Source: Vibrio sinaloensis
GTDB lineage: Bacteria > Pseudomonadota > Gammaproteobacteria > Enterobacterales > Vibrionaceae
Assembly: GCF_000808535.1 (NCBI RefSeq)
Contig: NZ_JWLV01000034.1
Location: 248,001-312,000 of the forward strand
Reading direction: 5' to 3'
Length of the DNA: 64,000 nucleotides
The notes under the pieces are model-generated. The model made no database searches. It had not been told where the DNA came from and saw only the letters and a list, made by a program, of their open reading frames with translations. The translations under genes were made by a program, and so were the position numbers. This document shows positions 1-10,565 of the stretch, in pieces (the stretch's first letter is position 1; each line of letters opens with the position of its first letter).

Positions 1-268
1 CAATCACGTCTTGCTCTGTACGCACACCACCACCGATTTGGATGTTCGCTGGCGTGCTTGCTAGTAGCTTTGCAATCAAATCAAGCTGACGCGCTGTTGT
101 GTCTTTCGCGCCAGTCAAATCCACTAGGTGTAGCCAGTTTGCACCCGCTTGATGGTACAAGTTGAACTGCTCTGCTGGGTCGACTTTGTACTCGGTTACT
201 TGGCCGTAATCACCTTGATAAAGGCGAACCACCTGTCCTTCAATTAAATCAAGAGCTGGAATAATCAC
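1..268 (-). CDS. hisA: Phosphoribosylformimino-AICAR ribotide isomerase HisA (5' part only)
   Basis: Cytoplasmic (beta/alpha)8-barrel enzyme that opens the ribose ring of ProFAR to PRFAR in histidine synthesis. Only the first 89 codons are present; the gene runs off the left edge. The N-terminus reads [20 protein letters not shown], the family's first strand with the catalytic Asp (D7 region), and later [14 protein letters not shown], the phosphate-binding GGG loop. I start at a GTG (268) because it gives the usual family N-terminus; there is no ATG there. It follows hisH after 12 bp in the his operon. Identity is secure; the C-terminal half cannot be judged. Confidence 0.95.
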   Translation of the reverse strand, partial: MIIPALDLIEGQVVRLYQGDYGQVTEYKVDPAEQFNLYHQAGANWLHLVDLTGAKDTTARQLDLIAKLLASTPANIQIGGGVRTEQDVI

Positions 269-280
269 ACTAAATCCCTT

Positions 281-895
281 TTATAATTCTAAGAAGTTTT
301 GAATAAGCTTCGCGCCCGCTTTTGAAGAACGCTCAGGGTGGAACTGCACACCGTAGTAGTTGCCACTTTGTACTGCGGCTGTGAACGGGTTGCCGTATTC
401 ACATTCAGCAATCGTGTAATCCCCAACTGGCATCGCAAAGCTGTGCACGAAGTAGAAGTACTCACCTTCTTCAATACCTTTGAATAGTGGGTTACCTGCT
501 TTTGCAGACACCGTGTTCCAGCCCATATGCGGCAGCGGTAAGTCGCCAGTCTGTAGCAACTTCACTTCACCGTCACAAAGTCCAAGACACTCGACTAACT
601 CGTCGGCTTTCTGGCCTTTTTCTTGAGACACTTTGCCCAACAGTTGCATGCCTAAACAGATACCTAGTAGCGGCTTCTCTACCTGTTTTACTAAGCTGAT
701 TAGGTCACGCTCTTCTAGGTTTTTCATCGCTTCACTGGCGGTTCCCACGCCCGGTAGGAATAGCTTGTCAGCCGCCAATACAACTTGTGGATCTTTTGAA
801 ATCGTTACGTCATAACCTAGGCGTTCAATAGCAAACTTCACCGAAGAGACGTTGGCACAGCCAGTATCGATAATGACAACTTTCTGTTCTGTCAC
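281..895 (-). CDS. hisH: Imidazole glycerol phosphate synthase glutaminase subunit HisH
   Basis: Class I glutamine amidotransferase that feeds ammonia to HisF for IGP and AICAR formation. The 204-residue protein has the triad in order: nucleophile Cys in [12 protein letters not shown] (about residue 79), then His and Glu in [10 protein letters not shown] near the C-terminus. An oxyanion-loop-type PGVG lies near residue 50. The start is a GTG at 895 with a good AAGGAG box upstream; no ATG fits the family N-terminus. It sits between hisB and hisA in the his operon. Length is normal for the family. Confidence 0.97.
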   Translation of the reverse strand: MTEQKVVIIDTGCANVSSVKFAIERLGYDVTISKDPQVVLAADKLFLPGVGTASEAMKNLEERDLISLVKQVEKPLLGICLGMQLLGKVSQEKGQKADELVECLGLCDGEVKLLQTGDLPLPHMGWNTVSAKAGNPLFKGIEEGEYFYFVHSFAMPVGDYTIAECEYGNPFTAAVQSGNYYGVQFHPERSSKAGAKLIQNFLEL

Positions 896-921
896 TGTTT
901 TTCTCCTTGCTAACGTTAGCC

Positions 922-1995
922 TTAAAGTACGCCTTTACTACTTGGTAGCTCAGTGCCTTCTACTTTGATTGCTTGGCGTAGCGTACGGCCAAACGCTTTA
1001 AACAAGCTTTCAATGATGTGGTGATCATTGTTGCCCGCAGAAGACAGGTGCAGCGTACACGCTAATGTGTCAGTCAAAGAACGGAAGAAGTGAACCACCA
1101 TCTCTGTTGAAAGGTCACCCACTTGCTCACGGCTAAACTGCGCGTCGAACTTAAGGTAAGGACGACCAGATAGGTCCAGTGCACATTGTGCCAAGCACTC
1201 ATCCATTGGCAGGCTGAAACCAAAGCGACCAATACCACGTTTGTCACCCAGTGCTTCTTTCAATGCCTGACCCAAAGCAAGAGCGGTATCTTCTACAGTG
1301 TGGTGATCATCAATGTGAAGGTCTCCTTCCACTTTGCACACCATTTGGAATCCACCGTGCGTCGCAATTTGATCCAGCATGTGGTCGAAGAAACCAAGAC
1401 CCGTTGAGATGTCATTACCGCCTTGCTCGTCAAGATTAACGAATACTTTGATGTCTGTTTCTTTTGTGGTGCGAACCACTTCAGCACCGCGAGCCTTCAC
1501 CGTGAGATCTTTTAGGATCTGTTTCCAACCCATGGTTTCTGGGTTGTATTGAATGCCACGAATTGCCATGTTTTCTGCAAGTTGAAGATCGGTTTGACGA
1601 TCGCCAATCACAACGGAGTTTTGAAAATCAACTTTGCCACCTTGAAGGTACTCTTTTACCAAGCCCAGTTTAGGCTTACGGCAAGAGCAGTTATCTTCAT
1701 CGAAGTGAGGACAAATCAGCACGTCATCAAACTTCACACCTTGAGATTCAAAGATCTCCATCATCATGTTGTGTGGTGCATCAAAATCTTCTTGTGGGTA
1801 GCTGTCGGTACCCAAACCATCTTGGTTCGTTACCATCACTAAGCGGTATCCTGCATCCTGCAACGACAACAGGCTTGGGATAACAAATGGCTCTAGTTTT
1901 AGTTTGTCTAAACGATCTACTTGAAAATCAATCGGCGGCTCAACAATTAAGGTGCCATCACGATCAATAAAAAGGATTTTTTGTTGTTTGCTCAC
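922..1995 (-). CDS. hisB: Bifunctional histidinol-phosphatase / imidazoleglycerol-phosphate dehydratase HisB
   Basis: Two-domain enzyme of histidine synthesis, as in enteric bacteria and vibrios. Residues 1-165 form a HAD-type phosphatase: DRDGT at about 11-15 carries the nucleophile Asp and acid Asp, and [15 protein letters not shown] holds the zinc-binding Cys/His set. Residues from about 168 on form the dehydratase, with metal-binding motifs in [14 protein letters not shown] and [14 protein letters not shown] and a repeated set near the end (NDHHIIES). The start is a GTG at 1995 with AAGGAAG upstream. At 357 residues it is full length. The gap to hisC (70 bp) is the longest inside the operon. 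Confidence 0.97.
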   Translation of the reverse strand: MSKQQKILFIDRDGTLIVEPPIDFQVDRLDKLKLEPFVIPSLLSLQDAGYRLVMVTNQDGLGTDSYPQEDFDAPHNMMMEIFESQGVKFDDVLICPHFDEDNCSCRKPKLGLVKEYLQGGKVDFQNSVVIGDRQTDLQLAENMAIRGIQYNPETMGWKQILKDLTVKARGAEVVRTTKETDIKVFVNLDEQGGNDISTGLGFFDHMLDQIATHGGFQMVCKVEGDLHIDDHHTVEDTALALGQALKEALGDKRGIGRFGFSLPMDECLAQCALDLSGRPYLKFDAQFSREQVGDLSTEMVVHFFRSLTDTLACTLHLSSAGNNDHHIIESLFKAFGRTLRQAIKVEGTELPSSKGVL

Positions 1996-2065
1996 TCGGG
2001 AACTTCCTTATTGCTATTCTTCTGGCGCTCCCGCAATTAAGCGAGAGCGATTAATTTGTCTCTAC

Positions 2066-3118
<1,053 letters not shown>

Positions 3119-4429
3119 TTACTTCGCTGCCAATTTTTCTACGCGGGTTAATTTTTCAGTACGAATAGTCACTGCACGTTTGTGTGCATCCAAGCCTTCC
3201 GCTTCCGCCATGGTGACCACCGTTGGTGCAAGGTTCTTTAGGCCATCAGCAGACAGCTCTTGAACCGTCATACGTTTCGAGAAGTCCGCCAAACCTAAGC
3301 TTGAATACGTGCGTGTGTAACCGTAAGTAGGAAGAACGTGGTTGGTGCCCGATGCATAATCACCTGCTGATTCAGGCGACCAATCACCAAGGAAGATAGA
3401 ACCTGCGTTATCTAATAAAGGTAGAAGCTCGCGTGGGTTCTTAGTTTGAACAATTAAGTGCTCAGGACCGTAGTAATTCGAGATAGAAACCGCTTGAGTC
3501 AGAGATTCAGAGATAATGATCAAACTCGATGCCAACGCCTTTTCAGCAATATCTGCACGAGACAGTTCTTTAAGCTGGCGTTGAACCGCGTCTGTCACTT
3601 GATCGGCAATCACAGGAGAAGGTGTGACCAACACCACTTGAGAATCAGGGCCATGCTCTGCTTGGCTTAGAAGGTCCGCCGCTATGAAGTCTGCATCTGC
3701 GGTTTCGTCGGCAATCACTAGCACTTCTGATGGACCTGCAGGCATATCAATGGCTGCGCCACGGAAATCATTACTTACCTGACGTTTTGCTTCCGTCACG
3801 TAAGCGTTGCCCGGGCCAAAGATCTTGTCGACTTTCGATACGGTCTCTGTACCGTAAGCCATCGCAGCAACCGCCTGTCCACCACCGACATTGTACACTT
3901 CATCAATGCCGCACAGTCTTGCAACATATAAAATTTCATCGGCAATTGGTGGTGGTGAGCACAAGACTACTTTACGACAACCTGCAATTTTTGCCGGAAC
4001 ACCAAGCATTAAAACCGTTGATGGCAGTGGCGCACTGCCACCAGGAATATACAAACCCACTTTTTGTATTGGGCGTGTTACCTGTTCACAAAGTACACCC
4101 GGTTGAGTTTCTACCTTGATTGGCTGTGGCTTCTGCGCTTTGTGAAACTTAGCAATGTTTGAGTACGCTTGATCCAACGCCTTTTTCATATTGTCAGACA
4201 AACGACCACAGGCCGCTGTCACATCTTGCTCAGAGACTCTTAGCGAATCTGGAGTTACACGGTCAAACTTTTCAGTCAGCTCAAAAAGCGCAGCGTCACC
4301 TTCTTCGCGAACCTTCGCAATAACTTCGGCAACTGACGCGGTAATATTTGCCCCTTCGCTAATCGCTGGGCGTTCCAAAATCGCGTCTTGTTGCGTTTCA
4401 CTGAGTGATTGCCATACAACAGTTCTCAT
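3119..4429 (-). CDS. hisD: Histidinol dehydrogenase HisD
   Basis: Zinc- and NAD-dependent enzyme that oxidises L-histidinol to L-histidine in two steps, the last step of the pathway. The 436-residue protein carries the family hallmarks: [43 protein letters not shown] and the [10 protein letters not shown] segment with zinc-binding Gln and His, plus a second catalytic block in YYGPEHL. The gap to hisG is 5 bp, indicating co-translation. Full length. Confidence 0.98.
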   Translation of the reverse strand: MRTVVWQSLSETQQDAILERPAISEGANITASVAEVIAKVREEGDAALFELTEKFDRVTPDSLRVSEQDVTAACGRLSDNMKKALDQAYSNIAKFHKAQKPQPIKVETQPGVLCEQVTRPIQKVGLYIPGGSAPLPSTVLMLGVPAKIAGCRKVVLCSPPPIADEILYVARLCGIDEVYNVGGGQAVAAMAYGTETVSKVDKIFGPGNAYVTEAKRQVSNDFRGAAIDMPAGPSEVLVIADETADADFIAADLLSQAEHGPDSQVVLVTPSPVIADQVTDAVQRQLKELSRADIAEKALASSLIIISESLTQAVSISNYYGPEHLIVQTKNPRELLPLLDNAGSIFLGDWSPESAGDYASGTNHVLPTYGYTRTYSSLGLADFSKRMTVQELSADGLKNLAPTVVTMAEAEGLDAHKRAVTIRTEKLTRVEKLAAK

Positions 4430-4434
4430 TGCCG

Positions 4435-5331
4435 TTACTCCATCATTTTGTCAATTGGTAGTACTAGAATTGAGCTCGCACCCAGTTCTTTCAGTTGTTC
4501 CATGGTTTCCCAGAACAGGTTTTCAGTACTTACCAAATGAACCGCAACTTTTTGCTTGTCAGCAGACAACGGTAATACCGTTGGGTCTTCTGCGCCAGGA
4601 AGCAATGCTTTGATTTGGTCTAACTTCTCAGCTGGCGCGTGTAGCATGATGTACTTAGACTCTTTTGCTTGCTGTACGCCCTGCATACGAGTCAGGAGCT
4701 TTTCAATTAGCGCGACTTTGTCTGCGTCGAACTCACCAGTACGTTGAATCAGTGTCGCTTTTGATTTGAAGATGATCTCAGCTTCTTTAAGGCCATTCGC
4801 TTCCAACGTTGCACCAGTAGAAACTAAGTCAGCAATGGCATCAGCAAGACCCGCGCGAGGGGCAACTTCTACTGAACCTGTCAGCATACATGTTGAGAAT
4901 GGAACGCCCGCTTCATCCATGTAAGCTTTTAATAGCTGCGGGTAAGTTGTGGCAATACGTTTACCAGCTAAGTCTTGAGGGCCGTTGTACTCTTCGTCTT
5001 TGTCGATTGCGATAGACAAACGGCAGCCACCGAAATCAAGACGACGAAGTTGAACAAATTCAGACGGCTCACCCAACGCTTTACGATCGAGACGAACTTC
5101 TTCCAGTTCGTTTTCGCCAATGAAGCCTAGGTCAACCACGCCATCCATAATCAGACCTGGAATATCGTCGTCACGAACTAACAGCAAGTCAATTGGCATA
5201 TTTTCTGAATGAACAACTAATCGCTCACCCATAACATTGAACTTCACGCCACATTTTTTAAGTAGAGCTTGGCTCTCTTTGCTGAGGCGACCTTTTTTCT
5301 GAATTGCGATTCTTAGGCGTTGTGTTTGCAT
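4435..5331 (-). CDS. hisG: ATP phosphoribosyltransferase HisG (long form)
   Basis: First and feedback-controlled step of histidine synthesis: ATP plus PRPP gives phosphoribosyl-ATP. At 298 residues this is the long form, with a C-terminal histidine-binding regulatory domain (about 225-298), so no HisZ partner is needed. Visible blocks are [13 protein letters not shown] at the N-terminus, [23 protein letters not shown] and [16 protein letters not shown], the last being the PRPP-binding region. It is the first structural gene after the His leader and attenuator at 5390-5546. Confidence 0.98.
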   Translation of the reverse strand: MQTQRLRIAIQKKGRLSKESQALLKKCGVKFNVMGERLVVHSENMPIDLLLVRDDDIPGLIMDGVVDLGFIGENELEEVRLDRKALGEPSEFVQLRRLDFGGCRLSIAIDKDEEYNGPQDLAGKRIATTYPQLLKAYMDEAGVPFSTCMLTGSVEVAPRAGLADAIADLVSTGATLEANGLKEAEIIFKSKATLIQRTGEFDADKVALIEKLLTRMQGVQQAKESKYIMLHAPAEKLDQIKALLPGAEDPTVLPLSADKQKVAVHLVSTENLFWETMEQLKELGASSILVLPIDKMME

Positions 5332-5389
5332 TGCTGTAATCCCTGTGCAAATATTTGAAATTTATGAAATTTTACGTTAATCGAATACT

Positions 5390-5424
5390 AAAAAACCCTC
5401 GGAAGAGTTGGTCTCCCGAGGGTT
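5390..5424 (-). terminator. his operon attenuator terminator
   Basis: On the minus strand, GAACCCTCGG and CCGAGGGTT form a 9-bp GC-rich stem followed by a run of six T. It lies between the His leader peptide and hisG, the position of the enterobacterial his attenuator. A second set of complementary runs, CTCCCGG/CCGGGAG at 5452-5476, gives the competing upstream hairpins expected of the antiterminator/pause structure. Confidence 0.9.
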
Positions 5425-5498
5425 CTAAATCTTGTAGTTTACGATTTTAGCCTCCGGGAGTTTCCTGCCTCCCGGGTATGCGCGCATCTCCCGAAAGA

Positions 5499-5546
5499 CT
5501 AGACTGGGTGATGATGGTGATGAATGTTCATTACTGTTGGACGCAT
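5499..5546 (-). CDS. hisL: his operon leader peptide HisL
   Basis: A 15-residue ORF reading MRPTVMNIHHHHHPV and ending in TAG, with five consecutive histidine codons. A second ATG at 5531 gives a 10-residue form with the same His run. It sits about 75 bp ahead of the attenuator. By analogy with the enteric his operon, stalling at the His codons when charged tRNA-His is scarce should favour the antiterminator. This peptide is seen directly; the mechanism is inferred from the family. Confidence 0.92.
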   Translation of the reverse strand: MRPTVMNIHHHHHPV

Positions 5547-5650
5547 ACTTATATAGCTCTTCGTGTTCGCTTTGTTGATATCCACACTAACTAAGGTGTA
5601 AACATTTTTCAACCATTTATTTAAACTTTTTTCCATTTGTATATGACAAT

Positions 5651-5677
5651 TAAAAAAGGAGCCGAAGCTCCCTTTTA
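5651..5677 (-). terminator. Terminator of the NhaC-family transporter gene
   Basis: On the minus strand, AAAAGGGAGC TTCG GCTCCTTTTTT forms a stem with a stable TTCG loop and T run, about 20 bp after the stop codon at 5700. The A-rich left flank could also serve the plus strand. Confidence 0.85.
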
Positions 5678-5699
5678 AACATGATGCACTATTGCTCAG

Positions 5700-7301
5700 T
5701 TAAGCATTTTGACAACTGGCCATTTTCGATTTGGACAGGACAGATAGCAATACACAAACCGCTACAAACGCCACAGACGAGACGGCAAACGAAATACCGA
5801 CCGATGCCGTCATACCCAATGTGATGAAACCAATGCAGGATACGGCTGCAACAGACAACGCGTAAGGTAGCTGAGTCGCAACGTGATCAATGTGATTACA
5901 ACGTGCGCCTGTCGAAGACAGAATGGTCGTATCTGAGATTGGTGAACAGTGATCACCAAATACCGAACCAGCTAAAACAGCACTGAGCATCGGAAGCATT
6001 AACGCAAGATCGGTTGCGCCAGCCATATCACCCGCGATTGGTAACATGATACCAAACGTACCCCATGATGTGCCCGTCGAGAATGCCATCAAGCCAGACA
6101 ATAGGAACAAGATTACAGGTAACCAATGTGGGTTAATATTGCCTTGCGCAAGCGTTGACAGATATTTACCTGTGTTCATGTCGCCGATAACAGAACCAAT
6201 TGTCCATGCGAAGACTAGGATAAGAATTGCGCCAAACATTGATTTAGCACCGATCCAAAGTGTACGGCCAATTTCCGATGCGGCGATACCTTGTTTGAAT
6301 ACCGTGAATAGAGCAACCGCTAGGCCAACCAAACCACCGTAAATTAAAGAGGTACCAACATCAGTATTCTCAAACGCACCCAATAGATTGAACTCAATAC
6401 CGTCTGAAGCCAACGCTTGACCACCGGTATAAAGCATTGACGCAACCGTCGCAATAATTAGGAAAACGATCGGCAAAACAAGATCAGACACTTTGCCGCC
6501 TTCGCTTTCACGGATATCTAGCTCTTCGTTCAGCTCATGAGCTTCTTCGGTATCATTTTCTTGGTCTTTGTCAAAACCTCGGCCCTGAGACGCAGCGATC
6601 TCGTGGTCACGCATCTTGCCAATATCTAAGCCAAACCAAGCCACAGCGAATACCATCAATAGCGCAAAGATTGCGTAGAAGTTCATCGGAACCAAACGCA
6701 AGTATGCGCCCAATGCCGAGTATTCTGTAATGCCGTGTGAGACAAGAATGCCGCCAATGATTGTCATGATGTAAGCACCCCAGCTAGACGCAGGCATGAT
6801 CACACACATAGGTGCCGCTGTAGAATCGAGGATATAAGCGAGCTTAGCGCGAGACACGTAGAAACGGTCAGTAACAGGTCGAGAGATTGCCCCTACCGCT
6901 AAACTATTAAAGTAGTCATCGACGAAGATGAACACGCCAAGAAACGCAGCCAAAAGCTTAGAACCACGTTTGCTTTTCACGCGTGTCTGCGCCCACTCAG
7001 CAAAAGCGCGAGTACCACCCGACAGTGTTAACAGCGCAGTCATCATACCGAGCAACAATAGGAAGCCGACAATACTCATGTTCCAAGTGTTAATCCCACC
7101 GTCTTCGATGAACACACTAGATACAGTAGAGCCAACATATCCAAGCGCATTACCTAATGAGTAGTCATTAAGCAAGACAGCACCAAGAACAATACCGACA
7201 CCTAGAGAAACAAGTACGCGACGCGTAACAATAGCAAGACTCAACGCCACTAAAGGAGGCAAAAGAGATAAAGGAGATGATGCAAAATCAATTAAATTCA
7301 T
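5700..7301 (-). CDS. NhaC-family transporter, probable lysine transporter (LysW type)
   Basis: Polytopic inner-membrane protein of the NhaC family (IT superfamily), 533 residues, with about a dozen hydrophobic segments and a charged cytoplasmic loop in mid-protein (EENDTEEAHELNEELD region). Family blocks visible include FVDDYFNSLAVG, PASSWGAY, FSTGTSWGTFGIMLP and GDHCSPISDTT. The start is the ATG at 7301, where the membrane part begins; the upstream in-frame extension to 7373 has no membrane or family character. Automated annotation would call it a Na+/H+ antiporter. The lysine riboswitch in its leader (7415-7600) argues instead for lysine uptake, as proposed for the riboswitch-linked LysW group. 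Substrate is inferred, not shown. Confidence 0.85.
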   Translation of the reverse strand: MNLIDFASSPLSLLPPLVALSLAIVTRRVLVSLGVGIVLGAVLLNDYSLGNALGYVGSTVSSVFIEDGGINTWNMSIVGFLLLLGMMTALLTLSGGTRAFAEWAQTRVKSKRGSKLLAAFLGVFIFVDDYFNSLAVGAISRPVTDRFYVSRAKLAYILDSTAAPMCVIMPASSWGAYIMTIIGGILVSHGITEYSALGAYLRLVPMNFYAIFALLMVFAVAWFGLDIGKMRDHEIAASQGRGFDKDQENDTEEAHELNEELDIRESEGGKVSDLVLPIVFLIIATVASMLYTGGQALASDGIEFNLLGAFENTDVGTSLIYGGLVGLAVALFTVFKQGIAASEIGRTLWIGAKSMFGAILILVFAWTIGSVIGDMNTGKYLSTLAQGNINPHWLPVILFLLSGLMAFSTGTSWGTFGIMLPIAGDMAGATDLALMLPMLSAVLAGSVFGDHCSPISDTTILSSTGARCNHIDHVATQLPYALSVAAVSCIGFITLGMTASVGISFAVSSVAFVAVCVLLSVLSKSKMASCQNA

Positions 7302-7414
7302 GATCTTCAAAAACCAGTAATAAATGGTTAGAGATCTACTGCAGACTAATTGATGGAACTCATTTCCAAACAATTAACTAAAAATAAGCGACAGGCAAGC
7401 GAATGCTTACCCAG

Positions 7415-7600
7415 CCCTACAGTAGCGCTCCATAGTTTTACAAATTATAGACTATGGCAGTGTTACCCCTTTCGAGTGTAACCCCAGCAAGCATCTTTGA
7501 TTTGATAGCCCACTTCGGCGAAATAACCTTTCCTACTTGTTCATTGGCATCACCCCAACAAGCATTACTTATTTATTCCGCGCCTCTACCGCACATGCTG
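7415..7600 (-). ncRNA. Lysine riboswitch (L box)
   Basis: The minus strand carries the conserved L-box segments in order: GGTAGAGGCGCG (7582-7593), AATAAGTA, GGAAAGG, CGCCGAAGTG, TTGCTGGGG, CACTGCCA and finally GGAGCGCTAC (7422-7431), which closes the P1 stem with the first segment. This matches the lysine riboswitch consensus as I know it from the family. The element ends about 115 nt before the ATG at 7301. A 7-bp hairpin GGTAAGC/GCTTGCC (7393-7411) directly after the aptamer may be part of the expression platform. Confidence 0.93.
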
Positions 7601-8151
7601 AAACTTTAAACTATCGAAAAGTCATTTTAACAATAATTTAACCAGCATAATGCATTAGGTTCCGCTTATTGTACTTAAGTCACACTTCTTTTCAATACAT
7701 CGTGCCAGATTTATTGTTAAAAATATTTTTATGCCGGAAAGATTAACCTTCCAACTTTTGTGCATAGACATTCTTTGCATACCATCTCATACAACTAAAG
7801 AATGACGACCTTGGTAAGTATCTAAAATAGACATTAATAATGTGGCACCTAAAAATTCAAATGTTTGTCGCCGACTATTTTTTGACGATTTGTTTATTCT
7901 TAAATTAGAAACAGTTTTCAATATATGAAACTAAATACTTAATCATGAGTTGATTATTTATCAATATGGTCTAAACCAGCCAGTAAAAACTAAACTAGGT
8001 CACGAAAACTTGCGTAAAAAAATACAAATCTTCTGCGATGAATTATATTTGTCAGGATTTAACTAAATTTACATTCTATATATTGTAATATCCATTTTTC
8101 AGGATTATTATCTTTCATATTAGGCACTCCTTATAAAAGTGAGATTTAAAT
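7601..8151. other. Intergenic region between the lysine riboswitch and hns
   Basis: AT-rich stretch of about 550 bp without a credible ORF. It must contain the minus-strand promoter of the riboswitch transcript and the hns promoter. TGTTAAAAT on the minus strand near 7630 is a possible -10 for the riboswitch. A long AT-rich leader is expected ahead of hns, which binds and represses its own promoter. I see no hairpin or repeat I can name. Confidence 0.5.
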
Positions 8152-8565
8152 ATGTCGGAACTAACAAAAACACTATTAAACATTCGCAGCTTGCGTGCTT
8201 TCTCTCGTGAATTAACACTGGAACAATTGGAAGAAGCACTAGAAAAATTGACGACAGTTGTAGAAGAACGCCGAGAAGCAGAAGAAGCAGAACGTGCGGC
8301 AGCAGCTGAGCAAGAAGCTAAACTGTCGGCTATTGCAGAGCAAATCGCAAAAGATGGCATCGATGTAGAAGCATTGATTTCTGCGCTTGCTGGTGACTCA
8401 AAAGCAAAAACTAAAGCGAAATCAAAGCGTGCGCCTCGCCCTGCGAAGTACAAATACACCGATGCGAATGGCGAAGAAAAAACTTGGACTGGCCAAGGTC
8501 GTACACCTTCAGCAATTCAAGAACAATTAGATGCAGGTAAATCACTAGACGATTTCCTAATCTAA
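8152..8565 (+). CDS. hns: Histone-like nucleoid-structuring protein H-NS
   Basis: Nucleoid protein that silences AT-rich and horizontally acquired DNA. The 137-residue protein has the N-terminal oligomerisation region (residues 1-65, start MSELTKTLLNIRSLRAF, then a Glu/Ala-rich coiled coil), a basic linker (KAKTKAKSKRAPRPAK, about 82-98) and the C-terminal DNA-binding domain with the loop TWTGQGRTPSAI, which contains the Q-G-R AT-hook-like motif. It stands alone between two terminators, typical of hns loci. Start at the ATG 8152 preserves the family N-terminus. Confidence 0.97.
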   Translation: MSELTKTLLNIRSLRAFSRELTLEQLEEALEKLTTVVEERREAEEAERAAAAEQEAKLSAIAEQIAKDGIDVEALISALAGDSKAKTKAKSKRAPRPAKYKYTDANGEEKTWTGQGRTPSAIQEQLDAGKSLDDFLI

Positions 8566-8578
8566 AATAAGTAACAAC

Positions 8579-8608
8579 AAAAAAGCGCCTTCATGGCGCT
8601 TTTTTTAT
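8579..8608 (+). terminator. hns terminator
   Basis: AAAAAAGCGCC TTCAT GGCGCTTTTTTT: a 10-11-bp stem with T run 14 bp after the hns stop. Confidence 0.92.
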
Positions 8609-8613
8609 AAGTC

Positions 8614-8640
8614 AAAAACCTCATAATTTTGAGGTTTTCT
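8614..8640 (-). terminator. gsk terminator
   Basis: AAAACCTC and GAGGTTTT pair around ATAATTTT, directly after the gsk stop codon at 8644; on the minus strand the stem ends in a short T run. Confidence 0.8.
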
Positions 8641-8643
8641 TTT

Positions 8644-9948
8644 CTATCGTTCCCAATACGCTTCTTCCAAGCTGTCTTCTCTTTCAGGCAAGCCTTTAGA
8701 CAAACGTGGTGAGTGTTGTACCAGAACTTCATAACTAGCACGGTTTGAATACTTACATACCTGAGAAAACGACGAGTAAGTCAAATAAGCATGGGCATGT
8801 TTGCTTGAGTTAGGCACGTTTTCTTTGTGATACTTGTTTGCCGCCATGTCGTGCAGTAAGGCAGATAACGCTGCATCCCCTGCACCATTTGTATTTTTAA
8901 TCTTCTCAGGCCCGCCCATATAAGGTGAAATATGCGAATACACTTTAATTGGATTTTCACAGTTATCTTTTACTGCTGGCCGACTAAATTCAAAACGGTT
9001 AAATTCTGCGATACTGCCTGGCAATAAAGGTAGAGAAGTCTCGCGCTTAGCCGCTTCTTCAGTATAGCCAGCCATAAACAAGCCAACAGGACCAGCGGTA
9101 CATAGCACCAAGTCCACCCAATCAAGCGCTTTATCAGACGCGGCCAATGGGTCAGACTCGCCCGTCAGAGCTTCAGCTTCATCTTCATTCATGGCCACAA
9201 CAGAAACGTGGTCACGCAAGAATGCTTGCCAAAATTGAGGATCGTCTTGAATGACAAATTTGGTACCTAATGTAAGCACTACCGGCACGTCATGCTTTTT
9301 AGCGTACTCAATCGCGCGCATTGTCGCTTCTGGCATCGGGTCGCCCTCTTTACAACGTACCAAATAGGCCGTTAATACCAGCGCAGACGCGTTTTTAAAA
9401 ATTTTTTCAGGAATGCTATCAGGGTGAAGTTGGTTCATCTGGCCTTCACTGATCGCAAAAGTACGCTCACCATCTTCTGTAATGAGTGCGAAGCAACGTC
9501 CAATCGCGCCCTCAACCCCTTGCAGGTAATTCAAATCCATTCGGCTGGATGTATTACACAGATAACGATAGCCATAGCTGCCAATTTTAATATCTTGACT
9601 CATCACCCCTAGTAATGTTGAACGATCATCAGCAAGAACAGAATAGTTGTGTAGCGTATTACCAATGGTGCCGCCTGCATATTCATTGGTGATAAGCTCG
9701 TTTTGTTTCAACTCAACATATAAAGCTTCTGCCGTGACATCGTCGATAACTAATGAGTGTCCCTTACTCAAGTTATATTTTTCGATTAGCTCTGAACTCA
9801 CCTTTGCTTCAATATCAACCAAGGTTTGATCAATACCGATAATGTGGGTGCGAGACATTTTCTTGCTTTCTTGTGCTTGGCTCACCAAAGGATCGCGTGC
9901 GTGTACGGGAAAGTAGTGTTTCGATTTACGTTGGCCAGGAAATTTCAT
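8644..9948 (-). CDS. gsk: Inosine-guanosine kinase
   Basis: PfkB/ribokinase-family kinase that phosphorylates inosine and guanosine in purine salvage. The 434-residue protein matches the E. coli enzyme closely as I recall it, including MKFPGQRKSKHYFPV at the N-terminus, GIDQTLVDIEAKV, AGGTIGNTLHNYSVL, YLCNTSSRMDLNYLQG, and the ATP/anion-hole motif NTNGAGDAALSALLHD with the catalytic Asp. I place the start at the ATG 9948, not at the upstream in-frame ATG (10044), because it gives the exact family N-terminus. A PurR box lies 93 bp upstream, so purine-dependent control is likely. Confidence 0.96.
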   Translation of the reverse strand: MKFPGQRKSKHYFPVHARDPLVSQAQESKKMSRTHIIGIDQTLVDIEAKVSSELIEKYNLSKGHSLVIDDVTAEALYVELKQNELITNEYAGGTIGNTLHNYSVLADDRSTLLGVMSQDIKIGSYGYRYLCNTSSRMDLNYLQGVEGAIGRCFALITEDGERTFAISEGQMNQLHPDSIPEKIFKNASALVLTAYLVRCKEGDPMPEATMRAIEYAKKHDVPVVLTLGTKFVIQDDPQFWQAFLRDHVSVVAMNEDEAEALTGESDPLAASDKALDWVDLVLCTAGPVGLFMAGYTEEAAKRETSLPLLPGSIAEFNRFEFSRPAVKDNCENPIKVYSHISPYMGGPEKIKNTNGAGDAALSALLHDMAANKYHKENVPNSSKHAHAYLTYSSFSQVCKYSNRASYEVLVQHSPRLSKGLPEREDSLEEAYWER

Positions 9949-10040
9949 AGCTATATTCTGTGGTAAAGGATTCGAGTAAGGGATGAAAGGATGCCGGATT
10001 CTACCGCGCACAATTAGGCGCGGCAACAATCGCAAGTATA

Positions 10041-10052
10041 GCAAACGTTTGC
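10041..10052 (-). promoter_or_regulatory. PurR box upstream of gsk
   Basis: GCAAACGTTTGC, a perfect 12-bp palindrome identical to the core of the PurR operator (ACGCAAACGTTTGCGT), sits 93 bp ahead of the gsk start. A closely similar site precedes purB in this window. Function is inferred from the motif. Confidence 0.75.
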
Positions 10053-10101
10053 AGGCATAATTAATTTACGAACGATTCAGGACGTTTTAAATAAGAGGAA
10101 G

Positions 10102-10371
10102 TTATTCCCCTTCCATGAAGCTCAAATCAGGTAAGCGATCTAGGTTTTCAGAGTAGCGTTTAAGATTAAATTCCCCGTCGTTTTTCATTACATCGAATAT
10201 TTCAATCGACATGGCACAGGCCATCATTGCTACGGCTTCATCACGCGGGGTTCCTGTCATCATCAACCGCATGAGGGTCTCTTTGACTTTAATAGGGTTG
10301 CCATCTTCCAATTGATTCTCGACCACTTCGATCAAATGGGATTCTTCTAAAACTTGGTTTTCTTCACTCAT
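10102..10371 (-). CDS. Small conserved-type protein of unknown function
   Basis: An 89-residue acidic protein with a predicted all-helical pattern and no signal peptide or membrane segment. The middle, VKETLMRLMMTGTPRDEAVAMMACAMSIEIFDVM, looks like a helix-turn-helix-helix packing unit rich in Met and Ala. The end reads RYSENLDRLPDL. I do not recognise a named family. It sits alone on the minus strand, upstream of and in line with gsk (gsk starts 153 bp on), and divergent from mnmA. The coding pattern, start ATG and clean end support a real gene. Confidence 0.75.
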   Translation of the reverse strand: MSEENQVLEESHLIEVVENQLEDGNPIKVKETLMRLMMTGTPRDEAVAMMACAMSIEIFDVMKNDGEFNLKRYSENLDRLPDLSFMEGE

Positions 10372-10565
10372 TTGTTTAACCCGTTAGGCTTGATTTTCGG
10401 CAACTATGCCATATATAGACACTCTATTGTTAAAAAAGCGCAGATATAGTGATTAACAGAACAAAATTCGCTCTGTTTTCGAAGTGTGAGTCCGATCTCG
10501 GATCTGTCACCTCGAACGGCTTTCTGTTAGAATCTGCGTCCAGTTAATTTAAGTGGTGTTAAGTA

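Noticed and set aside
5700..7301. Na+/H+ antiporter as the function of the NhaC-family gene
   Set aside because: The lysine riboswitch in its leader makes a lysine transporter more likely; antiport is kept only as the family label.
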